DNA of 37,801 nt from Deltaproteobacteria bacterium. Lineage in GTDB: Bacteria > Desulfobacterota > Dissulfuribacteria > Dissulfuribacterales > UBA3076. Positions 22,801 to 31,570 of this stretch are shown one piece after another. A program made the position numbers and the translations under genes. The stretch covers positions 1 to 37,801 of the forward strand of contig PQXE01000014.1 in the NCBI GenBank assembly GCA_003194495.1, read 5' to 3'. The number at the start of each line of letters is the position of its first letter. The first letter of the stretch is position 1. Under the pieces are notes generated by a model. That model ran no database searches. It was not told the origin of the DNA and saw nothing but the letters and a program-made list of their open reading frames with translations.

Positions 22801-24314
22801 TGCGTGGAGACCTGATTTCCAAAGCTATCGTACCCGGTCACCTTGAATTTTATGGATTCTCCTGCAACCATGTTTACGTTTCCAGGTGATATTTGCAGCC
22901 TGGACAGAGTAGATGGGATTATTTTAATCTTGTGTGATTTAAGTATGTTGCCGACTTTAACCGTAATTTCTCCCATACCCGCATACATGGCATGAAAAGT
23001 GGCTTCTTTCGCATCGATAGTTCCAAGAGACTTGGTTAAAGACCATTGTGGGACTATGGAGAAGTGATTACCAAAGGCATCTACACCCCGAGCGTGTAAA
23101 CTTACGGTTTTTCCCGCCTCTATCTGTTTTTCCTTGATATCTATCTGGATATCTGTAAGCGGGCCATGTTCCACTTCCGCCTCGATTTGTGCGGAAACAT
23201 CACCTTTCGAGGCCCTGATTATGCCCTTTCCCGCCTTTTTGGCAATAAAAACGTCTTCTCCGGAGACAGTGCCCAGACCTTTTTCAACTGTCCACGTTAC
23301 GTCAACCGGCAAGCAATAGCCAAACTGGTTATATCCTTTAACACTGATTTTAGTACTCTGGCCTGCTTTTGTTCTTATTTCCTTCGGTTTGAGTTCAATC
23401 TTGGTCGGATTGCCTTCAACTATAGTAAACGTGCTTCCCTGAGTAACATCTTTAAACTGGGCCACTACAATGCCTTTGCCCAACTTTTCCATAATAACCG
23501 ACCCATTGTCGTCCTTTAGTCCGGCATTATTGCCGACCAGTGACCATCGGGCCTGAACAGGACAGTGATTTTTAAATTTATCATACCCCTCTGTCCTAAA
23601 CCGGACAGTCTCTCCGATCTCAAATCTCTCTTTTTCAGGTATTATTACTATACGGGTTATTTTTGTTCCCAATATTTCAATTTTTTTTGTGATTTCAGAC
23701 GTTTTTAATACTACTACATTAAGGCCGGGGGTTGACGACAGTATCACATCGAATTCTGCTTCACCTTGTTGGTTCAGGGTTAACTCCTCTGTGGATAGAA
23801 CGACTCCTTCTGTTGAGGATGATACGGATATCCGGTTAAAGCCAGCCGGAGTTTCATCCTTTGACAGTCCATTAATCTTGATATGGGCGCTTGTTCCAGC
23901 CGGCACCTTGTCTTTGTCCAACAAAACATGGATCTGAGCCACTTCTATCGGCTTGATTGTCACCCGGGCCTCTGCAGAGAGATATCCTAAAGTTGCTTTA
24001 ACCACGACATTGCCCGGCATTTTCGCAATAAACCGGCCTTTTTCATCGATAAGGCCTGCTTCGCCATCAACAGTCCAATCGACCTTAACGCCGGACATTT
24101 CCTTATTTTTCTTTGAAATGGCAGCGGCTTTAAAGGTCACTGTCTCACCCACTGACAGAGTTTTTTCAGTTGGTGTGATCTCAAGTTTTTTAGGTTCAGG
24201 CTTACCACAGCCACTCAGGATACTAGAAAACAAAAGGACTATGATTCCAATTGGATAAAGCCTTTGGATCATTGCCGGATAGCCAGGCAGATACCCTTTA
24301 TCAAGAATTGACAT
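19830..24314 (-). CDS. Giant lipoprotein of about 16 Ig-like repeats with a Big_1 end domain
   Basis: A 1494-residue secreted protein. Its start region has a hydrophobic signal and the lipobox ILSGC, so Cys36 should be lipidated; +2 Gly favours the outer membrane. About 16 repeats of ~84 residues follow, with the recurring pattern AGxxxxFxAxGYDxxGN, a W near the middle, LGxIxxxGxFxAxKAGKG and V/IxPG. These read as bacterial Ig-like (Big_2-type) domains; the second repeat is divergent. The last ~95 residues (VSHTSVPADGNSSAEIVVDV, NNLVPGVRVRL) are a Big_1/invasin-like domain. ATG 24314 is chosen because AAGGAG lies 7 nt before it; ATG 24272 would give a shorter signal peptide. A rod-like surface or adhesive role is inferred. 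It stands alone, opposite to metG. Confidence 0.88.
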   Translation of the reverse strand: MSILDKGYLPGYPAMIQRLYPIGIIVLLFSSILSGCGKPEPKKLEITPTEKTLSVGETVTFKAAAISKKNKEMSGVKVDWTVDGEAGLIDEKGRFIAKMPGNVVVKATLGYLSAEARVTIKPIEVAQIHVLLDKDKVPAGTSAHIKINGLSKDETPAGFNRISVSSSTEGVVLSTEELTLNQQGEAEFDVILSSTPGLNVVVLKTSEITKKIEILGTKITRIVIIPEKERFEIGETVRFRTEGYDKFKNHCPVQARWSLVGNNAGLKDDNGSVIMEKLGKGIVVAQFKDVTQGSTFTIVEGNPTKIELKPKEIRTKAGQSTKISVKGYNQFGYCLPVDVTWTVEKGLGTVSGEDVFIAKKAGKGIIRASKGDVSAQIEAEVEHGPLTDIQIDIKEKQIEAGKTVSLHARGVDAFGNHFSIVPQWSLTKSLGTIDAKEATFHAMYAGMGEITVKVGNILKSHKIKIIPSTLSRLQISPGNVNMVAGESIKFKVTGYDSFGNQVSTQANLSVTKKLGELAQGGVFIAKKAGNTVIEARIGEIKTSSNIAIVPADIETAVIEPKGPVSLEAGKELQFTAFGLDPYGNTVKADVKWSLSPDLGTINSQGVMVVTKSGQGQVVATFESLKTGKSLKADASLRVIPGEPSEIRIEPAKARMSAGEERQFVAATYDAYGNKAEAPIKWTVAAYPAGDIDGNGLFQAIKAGNGKIRAAGNGIIAEAEVQVRPAELSFLKITPEALSVKSGDKVSLEAVGEDRFGNVVPANILWSITDKKLGNITTDGLFAAGKTGKGFIVATARNIAEMIAIEVKDGPLSAIKVFPEEKIIRSGEEFQFKAVCLDAGCNELAVRPEWSAQQDLGSIDKDGILVTKKIGKGKVTAKLNDINATAEVEVVPGEPATIDVSIKKIKAVAGDRVKIQVKVFDANGNLIPKPDYRFVVERELGNVTKDNVFVAHKAGDGNITITSGSIVAEIPVEINAGELDRIEIDPKMHKIYAGSQIAFKATGYDNEGNKVQLEPVWSVSGGIGDIDKTGVFHARTAGQGYASCRMKNTFGVSSITVQPGPVNSIKVAPAEMTLTAGQSYTFTATAYDAYGNIASADFAWQLDAGKDLGKFTAQGVFLPGKTGHGKIVASAGDKQGYSEISVGPSFVKQLLISPKQVSLVAGEEVHLKALGKDEFDNNVSISASWSADPNDLGQITGKGVFKAQKAGKGKVTAESDGAETSIDIEVTPGELKYLQIKSPATDIIAGKSYHFTAVGYDLGGNAVPAKIEWAVTEDIGHIEMDSGTFHAAKVGKGTVVAHSGTVVADTCVEIKPGDLKYLFIEPNPVTVVSNKVQEFVVTGLDVKKDSVPVPIVEWGVQGDIGVFESPGIFRATKQGRGKVTASFEKLRSEAYVAVVPGNPNPENSRLRVSHTSVPADGNSSAEIVVDVRDAHNNLVPGVRVRLISDRQVDIIQQPPKTNKIGLATGRISSTKQGKSIISAVINNMSFRDTAEVAFK

Positions 24315-24551
24315 TTCATATCTCCTTTTCATATAACAGTCTTGATCATCTTTTCGGACAATACGATGTTAAACTATAGAAGGATGCCCATTATTTTATA
24401 ATATACTATTCCAAAATACCAGAACTGATATTATGCTGAAAAGATGTAGATGCGTTACCTAATTTCAAACTTCGAATTTCCAGTTTCAACATCAGCACTC
24501 AATTCTATAATCCACCCTTTTGGGGAATAAGTGTAAACCGGCGAATGAAGG

Positions 24552-26474
24552 ATGCCAAATTACTCAATGAAAAACAGATTTTATATTACAACACCCATTT
24601 ACTATGTGAATGCAGAACCTCATCTGGGACACGCATATTCAACTGTGATTACGGATGTGCTGAACCGGTTCCACAAGCTTCGCGGGGAGGAGACCTTTTT
24701 CCTGACCGGAACAGATGAACATGGGGACAAAATTGTTCAGGCAGCAGAGAAGCAGGGAACAGACCCAAAAACCTTTGCAGACAGGATAAGCTCCTTGTTC
24801 ATGGAGTCCTGGCCCCTTCTGGACATTGAGCCTGACAGATTTATTCGCACCACGGATCCGGAACATGTTGCAACTGTTCAGCGCATATTGCAGGAGGTCT
24901 ATGACAGAGGGGACATAGTTTTCAGGGAATATGAGGGGCTTTACTGTTTTGGGTGTGAACGCTTTTATATGGAACGGGAGCTTGAGGACGGAAAGTGCCC
25001 GGACCATGGTACTGTCCCAGTACGGTTGAAGGAAAAAAATTATTTCTTTCTTATGAGCCGGTATCAGGACTGGCTGATAGACCATATAAAGAAGCACCCG
25101 TTGTTCATCACGCCTGAGCGTTACAGAAATGAAGTGCTGTCCTTCTTAAAGGACCCCCTGGATGACCTCTGCATCTCAAGGCCCGTCAGCCGTCTCACGT
25201 GGGGCATACCCCTTCCGTTTGACGATAAATTTGTAACCTATGTCTGGTTTGATGCCCTGATCAACTACCTGACCGGGTTGGGATATCCGGATGACCCCGA
25301 TTTTTCAAAATTCTGGCCGGTGGCCGAACACGTGATAGCCAAAGATATCCTGAAACCACACGGCATTTACTGGCCCACCATGCTTAAGGCCATTGGACTT
25401 GAGCCGTATAGGCGTCTCCATGTCCACGGCTACTGGCAGATTCGTGATCAGAAGATGTCCAAGAGCCTTGGAAACATAACAAGACCGAGGGACCTGGTTG
25501 AGTCCTTTGGTGTAGATGCAACCAGGTACTGTTTGATGCAGGAGATGGCCTTTGGCCTGGATGCCGGATTCAGCGAAAAATCCTTCTTGCTGAGGATAAA
25601 CGCTGATCTTGCCAATGACCTGGGAAATCTTGTGAGTCGCACCCTGGCCATGGTCCGGAAATATATCAATGGAGAGGTCCCTGCACCTCATGAACCGGAG
25701 GGAGTGGAAAAAGATCTGCGTGAGGCTGCGCTCAGTCTGGTACCCGCCTGGGAAAAGACCATGGAGTCCTTTGCAGTACACAGGGCCATGCAGGCAGTCT
25801 GGGAAGTAATAAATAAGGCCAATAAAGTGATTGATATATCCGCCCCATGGGTCTTGGCCAAGGACCCGGCTAAAGCCGGCCGGTTGAGGAATGTTCTTTA
25901 TACACTCCTTGAGTCGCTTCGAATTCTTTCAATACTGGTAGCCCCTGTGATGCCGTCAACCGCCAAGAAAATGCAGGAAGCCATAGGTCTTGATCCGCAG
26001 GAGGACCTGAATCTTGACGCGGCCCGGCGATGGGGAATACTGACTCCCGGGACCAAGACCTCACGCATACCGTCCCTGTTTCCCAGGTTGGAAACAGGTA
26101 AAGCAAAGGACAAGAAGGAGGTCAAAAAAAAGACTGTGTCTGAAGATGCTGGAAAACAAATTTCCTTTGAGGATTTTCAACAGATAGACCTCAGGATAGC
26201 AAAGATAACGGCTGCCGAGAGGGTACCCAAGGCAGATAGACTTATTAAGCTTAACGTATGCTGCCCGGAAGAACGAACTATTGTAGCCGGTATTGCGGAA
26301 CACTTTTCACCTGAAGATCTTGTCGGCAGACAGGTAGTTGTGGTTGCCAATCTCAAGCCGGTAAAGATCATGGGAGTACAATCCGAGGGGATGTTGCTTG
26401 TGGTCAAAGACGATAAGGGCCTTCATCTGACTACCGTGGCCACTCCGGCAGAATCAGGGGCAAAGGTGAGATGA
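24552..26474 (+). CDS. metG: Methionyl-tRNA synthetase with C-terminal tRNA-binding domain
   Basis: A 640-residue class I synthetase. The HIGH-type motif is in PIYYVNAEPHLGHAYST and KMSKS in DQKMSKSLGN. The connective zinc knuckle is CFGC...CPDHG, a one-zinc type. The C-terminal ~105 residues (FEDFQQIDLRIAKITAAERV, VAGIAEHFSPEDLVGRQVVVVANLKP) are the EMAP/Arc1-like tRNA-binding domain that also dimerises the enzyme, after a Lys-rich linker. It charges initiator and elongator tRNA-Met. ATG 24552 has a poorly placed AAGG; ATG 24567 (MKNRFYITTP) matches the family start equally well. It lies 3 bp before selB, so the two are co-transcribed. Confidence 0.96.
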   Translation: MPNYSMKNRFYITTPIYYVNAEPHLGHAYSTVITDVLNRFHKLRGEETFFLTGTDEHGDKIVQAAEKQGTDPKTFADRISSLFMESWPLLDIEPDRFIRTTDPEHVATVQRILQEVYDRGDIVFREYEGLYCFGCERFYMERELEDGKCPDHGTVPVRLKEKNYFFLMSRYQDWLIDHIKKHPLFITPERYRNEVLSFLKDPLDDLCISRPVSRLTWGIPLPFDDKFVTYVWFDALINYLTGLGYPDDPDFSKFWPVAEHVIAKDILKPHGIYWPTMLKAIGLEPYRRLHVHGYWQIRDQKMSKSLGNITRPRDLVESFGVDATRYCLMQEMAFGLDAGFSEKSFLLRINADLANDLGNLVSRTLAMVRKYINGEVPAPHEPEGVEKDLREAALSLVPAWEKTMESFAVHRAMQAVWEVINKANKVIDISAPWVLAKDPAKAGRLRNVLYTLLESLRILSILVAPVMPSTAKKMQEAIGLDPQEDLNLDAARRWGILTPGTKTSRIPSLFPRLETGKAKDKKEVKKKTVSEDAGKQISFEDFQQIDLRIAKITAAERVPKADRLIKLNVCCPEERTIVAGIAEHFSPEDLVGRQVVVVANLKPVKIMGVQSEGMLLVVKDDKGLHLTTVATPAESGAKVR

Positions 26475-26477
26475 TTT

Positions 26478-28448
26478 ATGGATACCAAGACCATAATTCT
26501 CGGTACTGCCGGCCACATTGATCACGGGAAGACCGCTCTGGTCAAGGCCCTCACCGGAATAGATACCGACAGGCTGAAAGAGGAAAAAGAGCGGGGCATT
26601 ACTATTGAACTGGGTTTTGCCCTTCTTTCCATGCCTTCAGGCCGGCAGGTGGGAGTAGTAGACGTCCCTGGCCATGAACGTTTTGTAAAAAACATGGTGG
26701 CCGGAGCCATGGGGATGGACCTCGTTGTCCTTGTGGTAGCTGCCGACGAAGGGATAATGCCTCAGACCACAGAGCACCTGGAGATATGCCGTCTCCTTGG
26801 AGTTAAGAAGGGACTTGTTGTTCTGACCAAGAAGGATCTTGTGGAAAAGGAATGGCTTGAAATGGTCACTGAGGACGTCAGTGATTTTGTCTCCGGCACA
26901 TTTCTCGAAGATGCTCCTGTGCTGGCGGTCTCCTCAGTTTCAGGAGACGGCCTTGACGAGCTCCTCAGGGTCCTGGATGAGATGGCGTCAGAAGTGGTGC
27001 CAAAGGCACCGGTCGGGCCATATCGCCTTCCGGTGGACAGGGTATTCACCATAAAAGGTTTTGGCACGGTAGTCACCGGTACTTCCATTTCAGGGCAGAT
27101 CAGATTGGGAGACGAGGTATCTATCTATCCCAAAGGGATGACTGCCAGGATTCGGGGTATTCAGGTCCACGGAAAGGAGGCCCATGAGGCCCATCCGGGG
27201 ATGCGCACGGCCCTCAATCTACAGGGTATTGATAAAGAGGACGTCAGCAGGGGAGACGTTATAGCCACTCCGGGGAGCCTGCATGCGAGCTACCTCGTTG
27301 ATTTGGATTTTCTGTATCTTGCCCACGCAGGCCGTCCCTTGCGGCACAGGAGTCCTGTTCGCTTTCACGTAGGAACAGCCGAGGTTATCGGAAGGGTCCT
27401 GCTCCAGGGCGATGAGCTTGTTCCGGGTTCAGAGGCCTATATCCAGATAATGCTGAAGGAACCGGTGGCGGTCCTTTCAGGAGATCACTATGTTATCAGG
27501 AGTTATTCACCTATTCGTACCATAGGTGGTGGAAGGATCCTCCACCCTGTTCCCAGGAGACGGAAGCGGACCCGGCCGGCACTCTGGACAGAGCTTGATA
27601 TCCTGGCCAAAGGCGTACCGGCCGACATCATTGGATATCATCTGCAACGTGCGGGCGTGAGGGGGTTTTCAAAGTCTGAACTCGCGATGCGTAGCAGCAT
27701 CTATGGAAAACGCCTTGCCCGGGAGCTTGATCCTCTCCTGAGTTCCAGAAAAGTTGTATGCTTTGAGGGAGAGGGACAGAGACTCATCCACGGTAAAGTT
27801 TACGAGGCCCTGAAGGAGCAGGCGCTGGACATCCTGCGGACCTTTCACAACGATAATCCTCTTGTCCAGGGTCTGTCCAAAGAGGAACTCAGGTCCCGCC
27901 TCTTTCCCATAGCCGGACCTGCCGGTTCTGCCTTTCAATCACCAAATCACCAAATCACCAAATCACCAAATCAGAGGCTGTTTCAAATGCTCCTTTCTGA
28001 TCTTGTCAAGTCAGGAAAGATTACACAGGAAAAGGATCTTGTCCGGCTTTCCACCCACAATGTGATTCTTGGGGATGAAGAAAAAGAAATCAGGAGCAAG
28101 CTTGAGATTATCTTCAAACAGGCCGGCTTTCAGCCCCCTTTTCGTGAAGACGCCATTGGCCGTGTGAAAGGGTATGAGAAGGCGGCAGACAAAATATTTG
28201 ATTTGATGGTCAGGGAAGGGATTCTTATACGTCTGAAGGACGATCTTTATTTTTACCACAGCGCCCTGGATAAAATTAAGGACATGGTCATTCGTTTCAT
28301 CAAAGAACACGGAGAGCTTAACATAAAAGAATTTCGGGACCTTGCCGGAGGGCTTTCCAGGAAATACATGATCCCGCTCCTTGAGTATCTGGACAACCAG
28401 AGGGTGACCATACGAATAGGTGATAAGCGCAAGCTACGCGGAGGATAA
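26478..28448 (+). CDS. selB: Selenocysteine-specific elongation factor SelB
   Basis: A 656-residue GTPase. G1 is GHIDHGKT, the switch Thr lies in [11 protein letters not shown]3 is DVPGHERF and G4 is LTKKDL. Three beta-barrel domains follow ([46 protein letters not shown]). The C-terminal third is the set of winged helices that bind the SECIS hairpin. It delivers Sec-tRNA to recoded UGA codons, so selenoproteins exist in this genome, though selA/selC are not in the window. AGGTGA lies 8 nt before ATG 26478. Odd: residues about 488-499 ([12 protein letters not shown]) come from a tandem AATCACCA repeat and look like an insertion in a winged-helix linker. Confidence 0.95.
   Translation: MDTKTIILGTAGHIDHGKTALVKALTGIDTDRLKEEKERGITIELGFALLSMPSGRQVGVVDVPGHERFVKNMVAGAMGMDLVVLVVAADEGIMPQTTEHLEICRLLGVKKGLVVLTKKDLVEKEWLEMVTEDVSDFVSGTFLEDAPVLAVSSVSGDGLDELLRVLDEMASEVVPKAPVGPYRLPVDRVFTIKGFGTVVTGTSISGQIRLGDEVSIYPKGMTARIRGIQVHGKEAHEAHPGMRTALNLQGIDKEDVSRGDVIATPGSLHASYLVDLDFLYLAHAGRPLRHRSPVRFHVGTAEVIGRVLLQGDELVPGSEAYIQIMLKEPVAVLSGDHYVIRSYSPIRTIGGGRILHPVPRRRKRTRPALWTELDILAKGVPADIIGYHLQRAGVRGFSKSELAMRSSIYGKRLARELDPLLSSRKVVCFEGEGQRLIHGKVYEALKEQALDILRTFHNDNPLVQGLSKEELRSRLFPIAGPAGSAFQSPNHQITKSPNQRLFQMLLSDLVKSGKITQEKDLVRLSTHNVILGDEEKEIRSKLEIIFKQAGFQPPFREDAIGRVKGYEKAADKIFDLMVREGILIRLKDDLYFYHSALDKIKDMVIRFIKEHGELNIKEFRDLAGGLSRKYMIPLLEYLDNQRVTIRIGDKRKLRGG
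27937..27973 (+). repeat. AATCACCA octamer tandem repeat inside selB
   Basis: Four complete AATCACCA units (27937-27968) plus AATCA. The tract is in-frame overall and is translated as [12 protein letters not shown]. The same unit recurs at 28460-28486. Confidence 0.95.
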
Positions 28449-28459
28449 AAAAATTACTC

Positions 28460-28486
28460 AATCACCAAATCACCAAATCACCAAAT
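28460..28486 (+). repeat. AATCACCA octamer tandem repeat between selB and metF
   Basis: Three complete AATCACCA units plus AAT, starting 12 bp after the selB stop. They lie between a GGAGG at 28440-28444 and the probable metF start. Confidence 0.95.
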
Positions 28487-28524
28487 TTCCCTCGGGTTCT
28501 CTTCACTCAAAGCTCCAGAAGGCC

Positions 28525-30090
28525 ATGGAAGATCGTCTGGCCCAAAAGGATTCAGGATATGATGTCAAAGGGACAAAACGAAATTTTGTAATTACATTTG
28601 AGCTTGTGCCCGCCAGGGCCTCAAAGGGCAAGGCCATTGACGAAATTCTCCAGTTTGCCAAAGAGGCGGCGGCCGGCGGCGGCGGCGGCGGCTTGATCAG
28701 CGCCCTATCCATAACAGACAACGCCGGAGGACACCCTGCGCTTACGCCCAGGGCACTTGGCTCTGAGATAATGGCCCTTGGGATCGATCCAGTCATCCAC
28801 TTTTCCTGTAAGGACAAAAACCGTAATCTCGTTGAAAGCCAGTTGTTTGTGCTTGACCGGTCCGGTCTTAAAAATCTATTGGTGCTCACCGGGGACTATC
28901 CCAGATACGGATTTATGGGAAACGCCAAGCCTGTCTTCGATCTGGATTCAGTCCAGGTCTTGGACATGATCTCCCATATGAACCAGGGGTTTGTCCTTGA
29001 TTCCAAGGCACCATTCGGCGGTGTAAAGCTGGCTCCCATGAATTTCCACGCCGGCTGTGTTGTATCTCCATTCAAACGCCTGGAATCAGAGCTTATCCCT
29101 CAATACTTGAAGCTCAAGCGGAAGGTAGTTGCCGGAGCAAGCTTTGTAATAACACAAATGGGTTGGGACGTACGCAAATTCGATGAACTCAGGCGGTTTA
29201 TGGACAGGGAAGGCATCAGGGTACCTCTTATAGGGACAGTATTCATACCAACGACAGGATTGGCCGGGACCCTGTGCAGAGGAGAAATTCCAGGATGTAT
29301 TTTGCCGGACAGGCTTTTTGAACGTATTGAACAGGAAGCCATATCGGATGACCAGGAGGGGGGTCCCAGGCTGGAGCGTGCAGCCCGGTTGGTGTCAATA
29401 CTGAAGGGTATCGGCTACGAAGGGGTACACCTCAGCGGCCCTGGTCTCAAATACTCCCATGTTAGATGGGTCATTGAGCGGGCCAATGAGATAGGCGAAC
29501 GCTGGAAGCTCTTTACATGCCAGTTTCTTTTTCCGGAAGAATGGAAATTCTGGTATTTCAAGGAAGATCCTGAAACCTGGCTTAACTGTGATGAACCAAA
29601 TCCCGGGTCAAAGGCCAGTCTTTCTTTAAGGGATTCACTTGGCCTGAGTCTCGGACGCCTTTTCCACGAACTTGCCTTTGAACCGGGAAAACCTCTTTTT
29701 AAGTCCCTGCGCCGGATGGCCGGATGGATTGATGGTTCATCTTCAAAAAGGCATTTCACGTCTTTTGAATACCGGCTAAAAGAGTGGCTCTATGACTGCC
29801 GGCGCTGTGGAGATTGTGCCTTGGGGGAAATGGGATTTCTGTGTCCCCAGTCCCAGTGTTCCAAATTCCTTCTGAACGGCCCTTGCGGAGGTAGCAGAGA
29901 CGGCTGGTGCGAGGTCTGGCCTGGAAGGCAACGGTGCTTTTACGTAAAGGTATATGAACGGCTCCAGAGCCTTGGCAAACAGGAAAGGCTGGGTGGTCCC
30001 CGGATCCCTCCACGGGACTGGACCCTTGACAGCACCTCCTCGTGGCTGAATTTTTATCTTGGGAGGGACCATTGGGGGATTGATGATTGA
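28525..30090 (+). CDS. metF: Methylenetetrahydrofolate reductase fused to a MetV-like zinc domain
   Basis: A 521-residue protein. The first ~300 residues are a MetF TIM barrel (FVITFELVPARASKG, SITDNAGGHPALTPRAL, GIDPVIHFSCKDKNR, LVLTGDYPRYG, ASFVITQMGWD). The C-terminal ~90 residues carry the Cys-rich motif CRRCGDC, LCPQSQCSKFLLNGPCGG and WCEVWPGRQRC, matching the MetV-type (MTHFR_C) subunit that elsewhere is a separate protein. It reduces methylene-THF to methyl-THF in methionine synthesis or the methyl branch of the Wood-Ljungdahl pathway. ATG 28525 is chosen with caution; the frame is open back to GTG 28420, but that part is translated octamer repeat. A (GGC)n tract encodes six consecutive Gly. 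The stop codon lies in a heptamer repeat. Confidence 0.9.
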   Translation: MEDRLAQKDSGYDVKGTKRNFVITFELVPARASKGKAIDEILQFAKEAAAGGGGGGLISALSITDNAGGHPALTPRALGSEIMALGIDPVIHFSCKDKNRNLVESQLFVLDRSGLKNLLVLTGDYPRYGFMGNAKPVFDLDSVQVLDMISHMNQGFVLDSKAPFGGVKLAPMNFHAGCVVSPFKRLESELIPQYLKLKRKVVAGASFVITQMGWDVRKFDELRRFMDREGIRVPLIGTVFIPTTGLAGTLCRGEIPGCILPDRLFERIEQEAISDDQEGGPRLERAARLVSILKGIGYEGVHLSGPGLKYSHVRWVIERANEIGERWKLFTCQFLFPEEWKFWYFKEDPETWLNCDEPNPGSKASLSLRDSLGLSLGRLFHELAFEPGKPLFKSLRRMAGWIDGSSSKRHFTSFEYRLKEWLYDCRRCGDCALGEMGFLCPQSQCSKFLLNGPCGGSRDGWCEVWPGRQRCFYVKVYERLQSLGKQERLGGPRIPPRDWTLDSTSSWLNFYLGRDHWGIDD

Positions 30091-30110
30091 TGATTGATGA
30101 TTGATGATTG
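30078..30110 (+). repeat. GATTGAT heptamer tandem repeat at the metF 3' end
   Basis: Four GATTGAT units (30078-30105) plus GATTG. The metF codons for the last residues and its TGA stop lie inside the tract. Since 7 is not a multiple of 3, gain or loss of a unit would change the C-terminal residues. The rest of 30091-30273 holds a small hairpin, GGAAC-GGCG-GTTCC (30204-30217), and no gene. Confidence 0.9.
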
Positions 30111-30273
30111 ATGATTGGGGGATTGAGGGGTTAGAGTAAAATTTAAGTTGACAACAAAGGGCTTTGGGTGAATTCATAACATAGTCATTGGAACATTAAT
30201 TTCGGAACGGCGGTTCCAAAAAAGATAGGGTTCTGCAAGCGGGTTACCGAGTCTTCATTGAGGTATAATCGAT

Positions 30274-31470
30274 ATGAGTACACTTAAAAAAATCAACCCT
30301 TCGAGACGGACAGAGCATATTGCTTATGCCATAAGGGATATCGTGCTGGTTGCTGATAAAAGGAAGGCAGCCGGCGGCAATCTCTTTTATCTTAACATAG
30401 GTGATCCTGTGCTCTTTGATTTTCATACACCCAGACACCTTATAGATGCCACCTACAAGGCAATGCTGGATGATTACACCGGGTATTCCGCCTCTGAGGG
30501 GGTACCTGAGGCCATTAAGGCCGTGAGGCAGGAGGCCGTGAAAAGCGGTATAGAACCCTATGAGATACTGATTACCACGGGCGCCAGTGAGGCCATTGAT
30601 TTTGCGCTTTCCGCCCTGGTGAACAAGGGCGAAAATGTGCTCGTTCCATCACCAGGCTATCCTCTTTACAATGCGCTTCTCAGCCGCTTGATTGGTGAGG
30701 CCAGGCCTTATCTGCTGGACGAAGAAAATGCCTGGCAGCCGGATATTGATCATATAGAAAAACAGATAGATGAAAACACCCGGGCAATTGTGATCATAAA
30801 CCCCAATAATCCTACAGGTGCAGTATATAGTGAGGACACCCTGCGCCGGGTAATAGAACTTGCAAGGCATCATAACCTGGTAATTCTCAGTGACGAGATA
30901 TACGACAAACTCATCCTGAACAGCCGGCACCACATCAGTACGGCCTCTTTGGACAAAGAACTCCCTATAGTGACATTTAACGGCCTTTCCAAGTGTTATC
31001 TTGCCCCTGGTTTCCGTATCGGCTGGTCCATAGTAAGCGGGGCACCTGAGCTAGTGGGGGATTACACCGAGGCCATGAAAAAGCTTGTGAGGGCCAGGCT
31101 TTGTGCCTCGCACCCAAAGCAGTTTGCAATATCATACGCCCTGAACGGTGACCAGATCCATATTAAAGAAGCAACAGAAAAACTGATTCGACGCAGGAAC
31201 CTGACAGTCGAAAGGCTAAATGCGATTCAGGGCATATCCTGCCAGAGACCTGACGGAGCATTCTATGCCTTTCCCAGGATCGATGTAGATGTAGACGACG
31301 AGAAATTTGTAAAGGACCTCATCAGTGAGACCGGAGTGGTCGTAGTACATGGCAGCGGCTTTGGTCCCCTGCCTGAGACTCCGCATTTTCGTGTGGTCTT
31401 TCTTCCTCCTGAAGATATCCTGAACGAGGCATATGACAGGTTAGAGGGATATATGAGGCGACATTTCTGA
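30274..31470 (+). CDS. Class I/II PLP-dependent aminotransferase (AlaA/AspC-like)
   Basis: A 398-residue fold type I enzyme. LNIGDPVLFDFHTP binds substrate carboxylate, TGASEAIDFAL and PSPGYPLYNALL contact the cofactor, INPNNPTGAVY and LSDEIYDKLI are the conserved Asn and Asp/Tyr of the PLP site, and K240 in SKCYLAPGFRIGW is the Schiff-base lysine. The C-terminal Arg is in FRVVFLPP. It most resembles alanine-type transaminases of the AlaA group that use glutamate and pyruvate, but broad-spectrum aliphatic use is possible. ATG 30274 has GAGG 10 nt upstream. It stands 100 bp before the dehydrogenase operon and could feed it with 2-oxoacids. Confidence 0.9.
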   Translation: MSTLKKINPSRRTEHIAYAIRDIVLVADKRKAAGGNLFYLNIGDPVLFDFHTPRHLIDATYKAMLDDYTGYSASEGVPEAIKAVRQEAVKSGIEPYEILITTGASEAIDFALSALVNKGENVLVPSPGYPLYNALLSRLIGEARPYLLDEENAWQPDIDHIEKQIDENTRAIVIINPNNPTGAVYSEDTLRRVIELARHHNLVILSDEIYDKLILNSRHHISTASLDKELPIVTFNGLSKCYLAPGFRIGWSIVSGAPELVGDYTEAMKKLVRARLCASHPKQFAISYALNGDQIHIKEATEKLIRRRNLTVERLNAIQGISCQRPDGAFYAFPRIDVDVDDEKFVKDLISETGVVVVHGSGFGPLPETPHFRVVFLPPEDILNEAYDRLEGYMRRHF

Positions 31471-31570
31471 TATCAGTGAGACGCAGGGGTGTATATATAT
31501 GCCATGCAGGAACTTCGCCAACTAACCACTCGAAAGAGATTTTCTGTCAGTGATGGGAGGTAAATGCTTG

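Noticed and set aside
27937..28486. AATCACCA tracts as a CRISPR array
   Set aside because: The units are contiguous octamers with no spacers.
30071..30110. GATTGAT tract as iterated binding sites of a replication initiator
   Set aside because: No AT-rich melting region, DnaA boxes or replication gene nearby; similar simple repeats also occur in selB and before metF.
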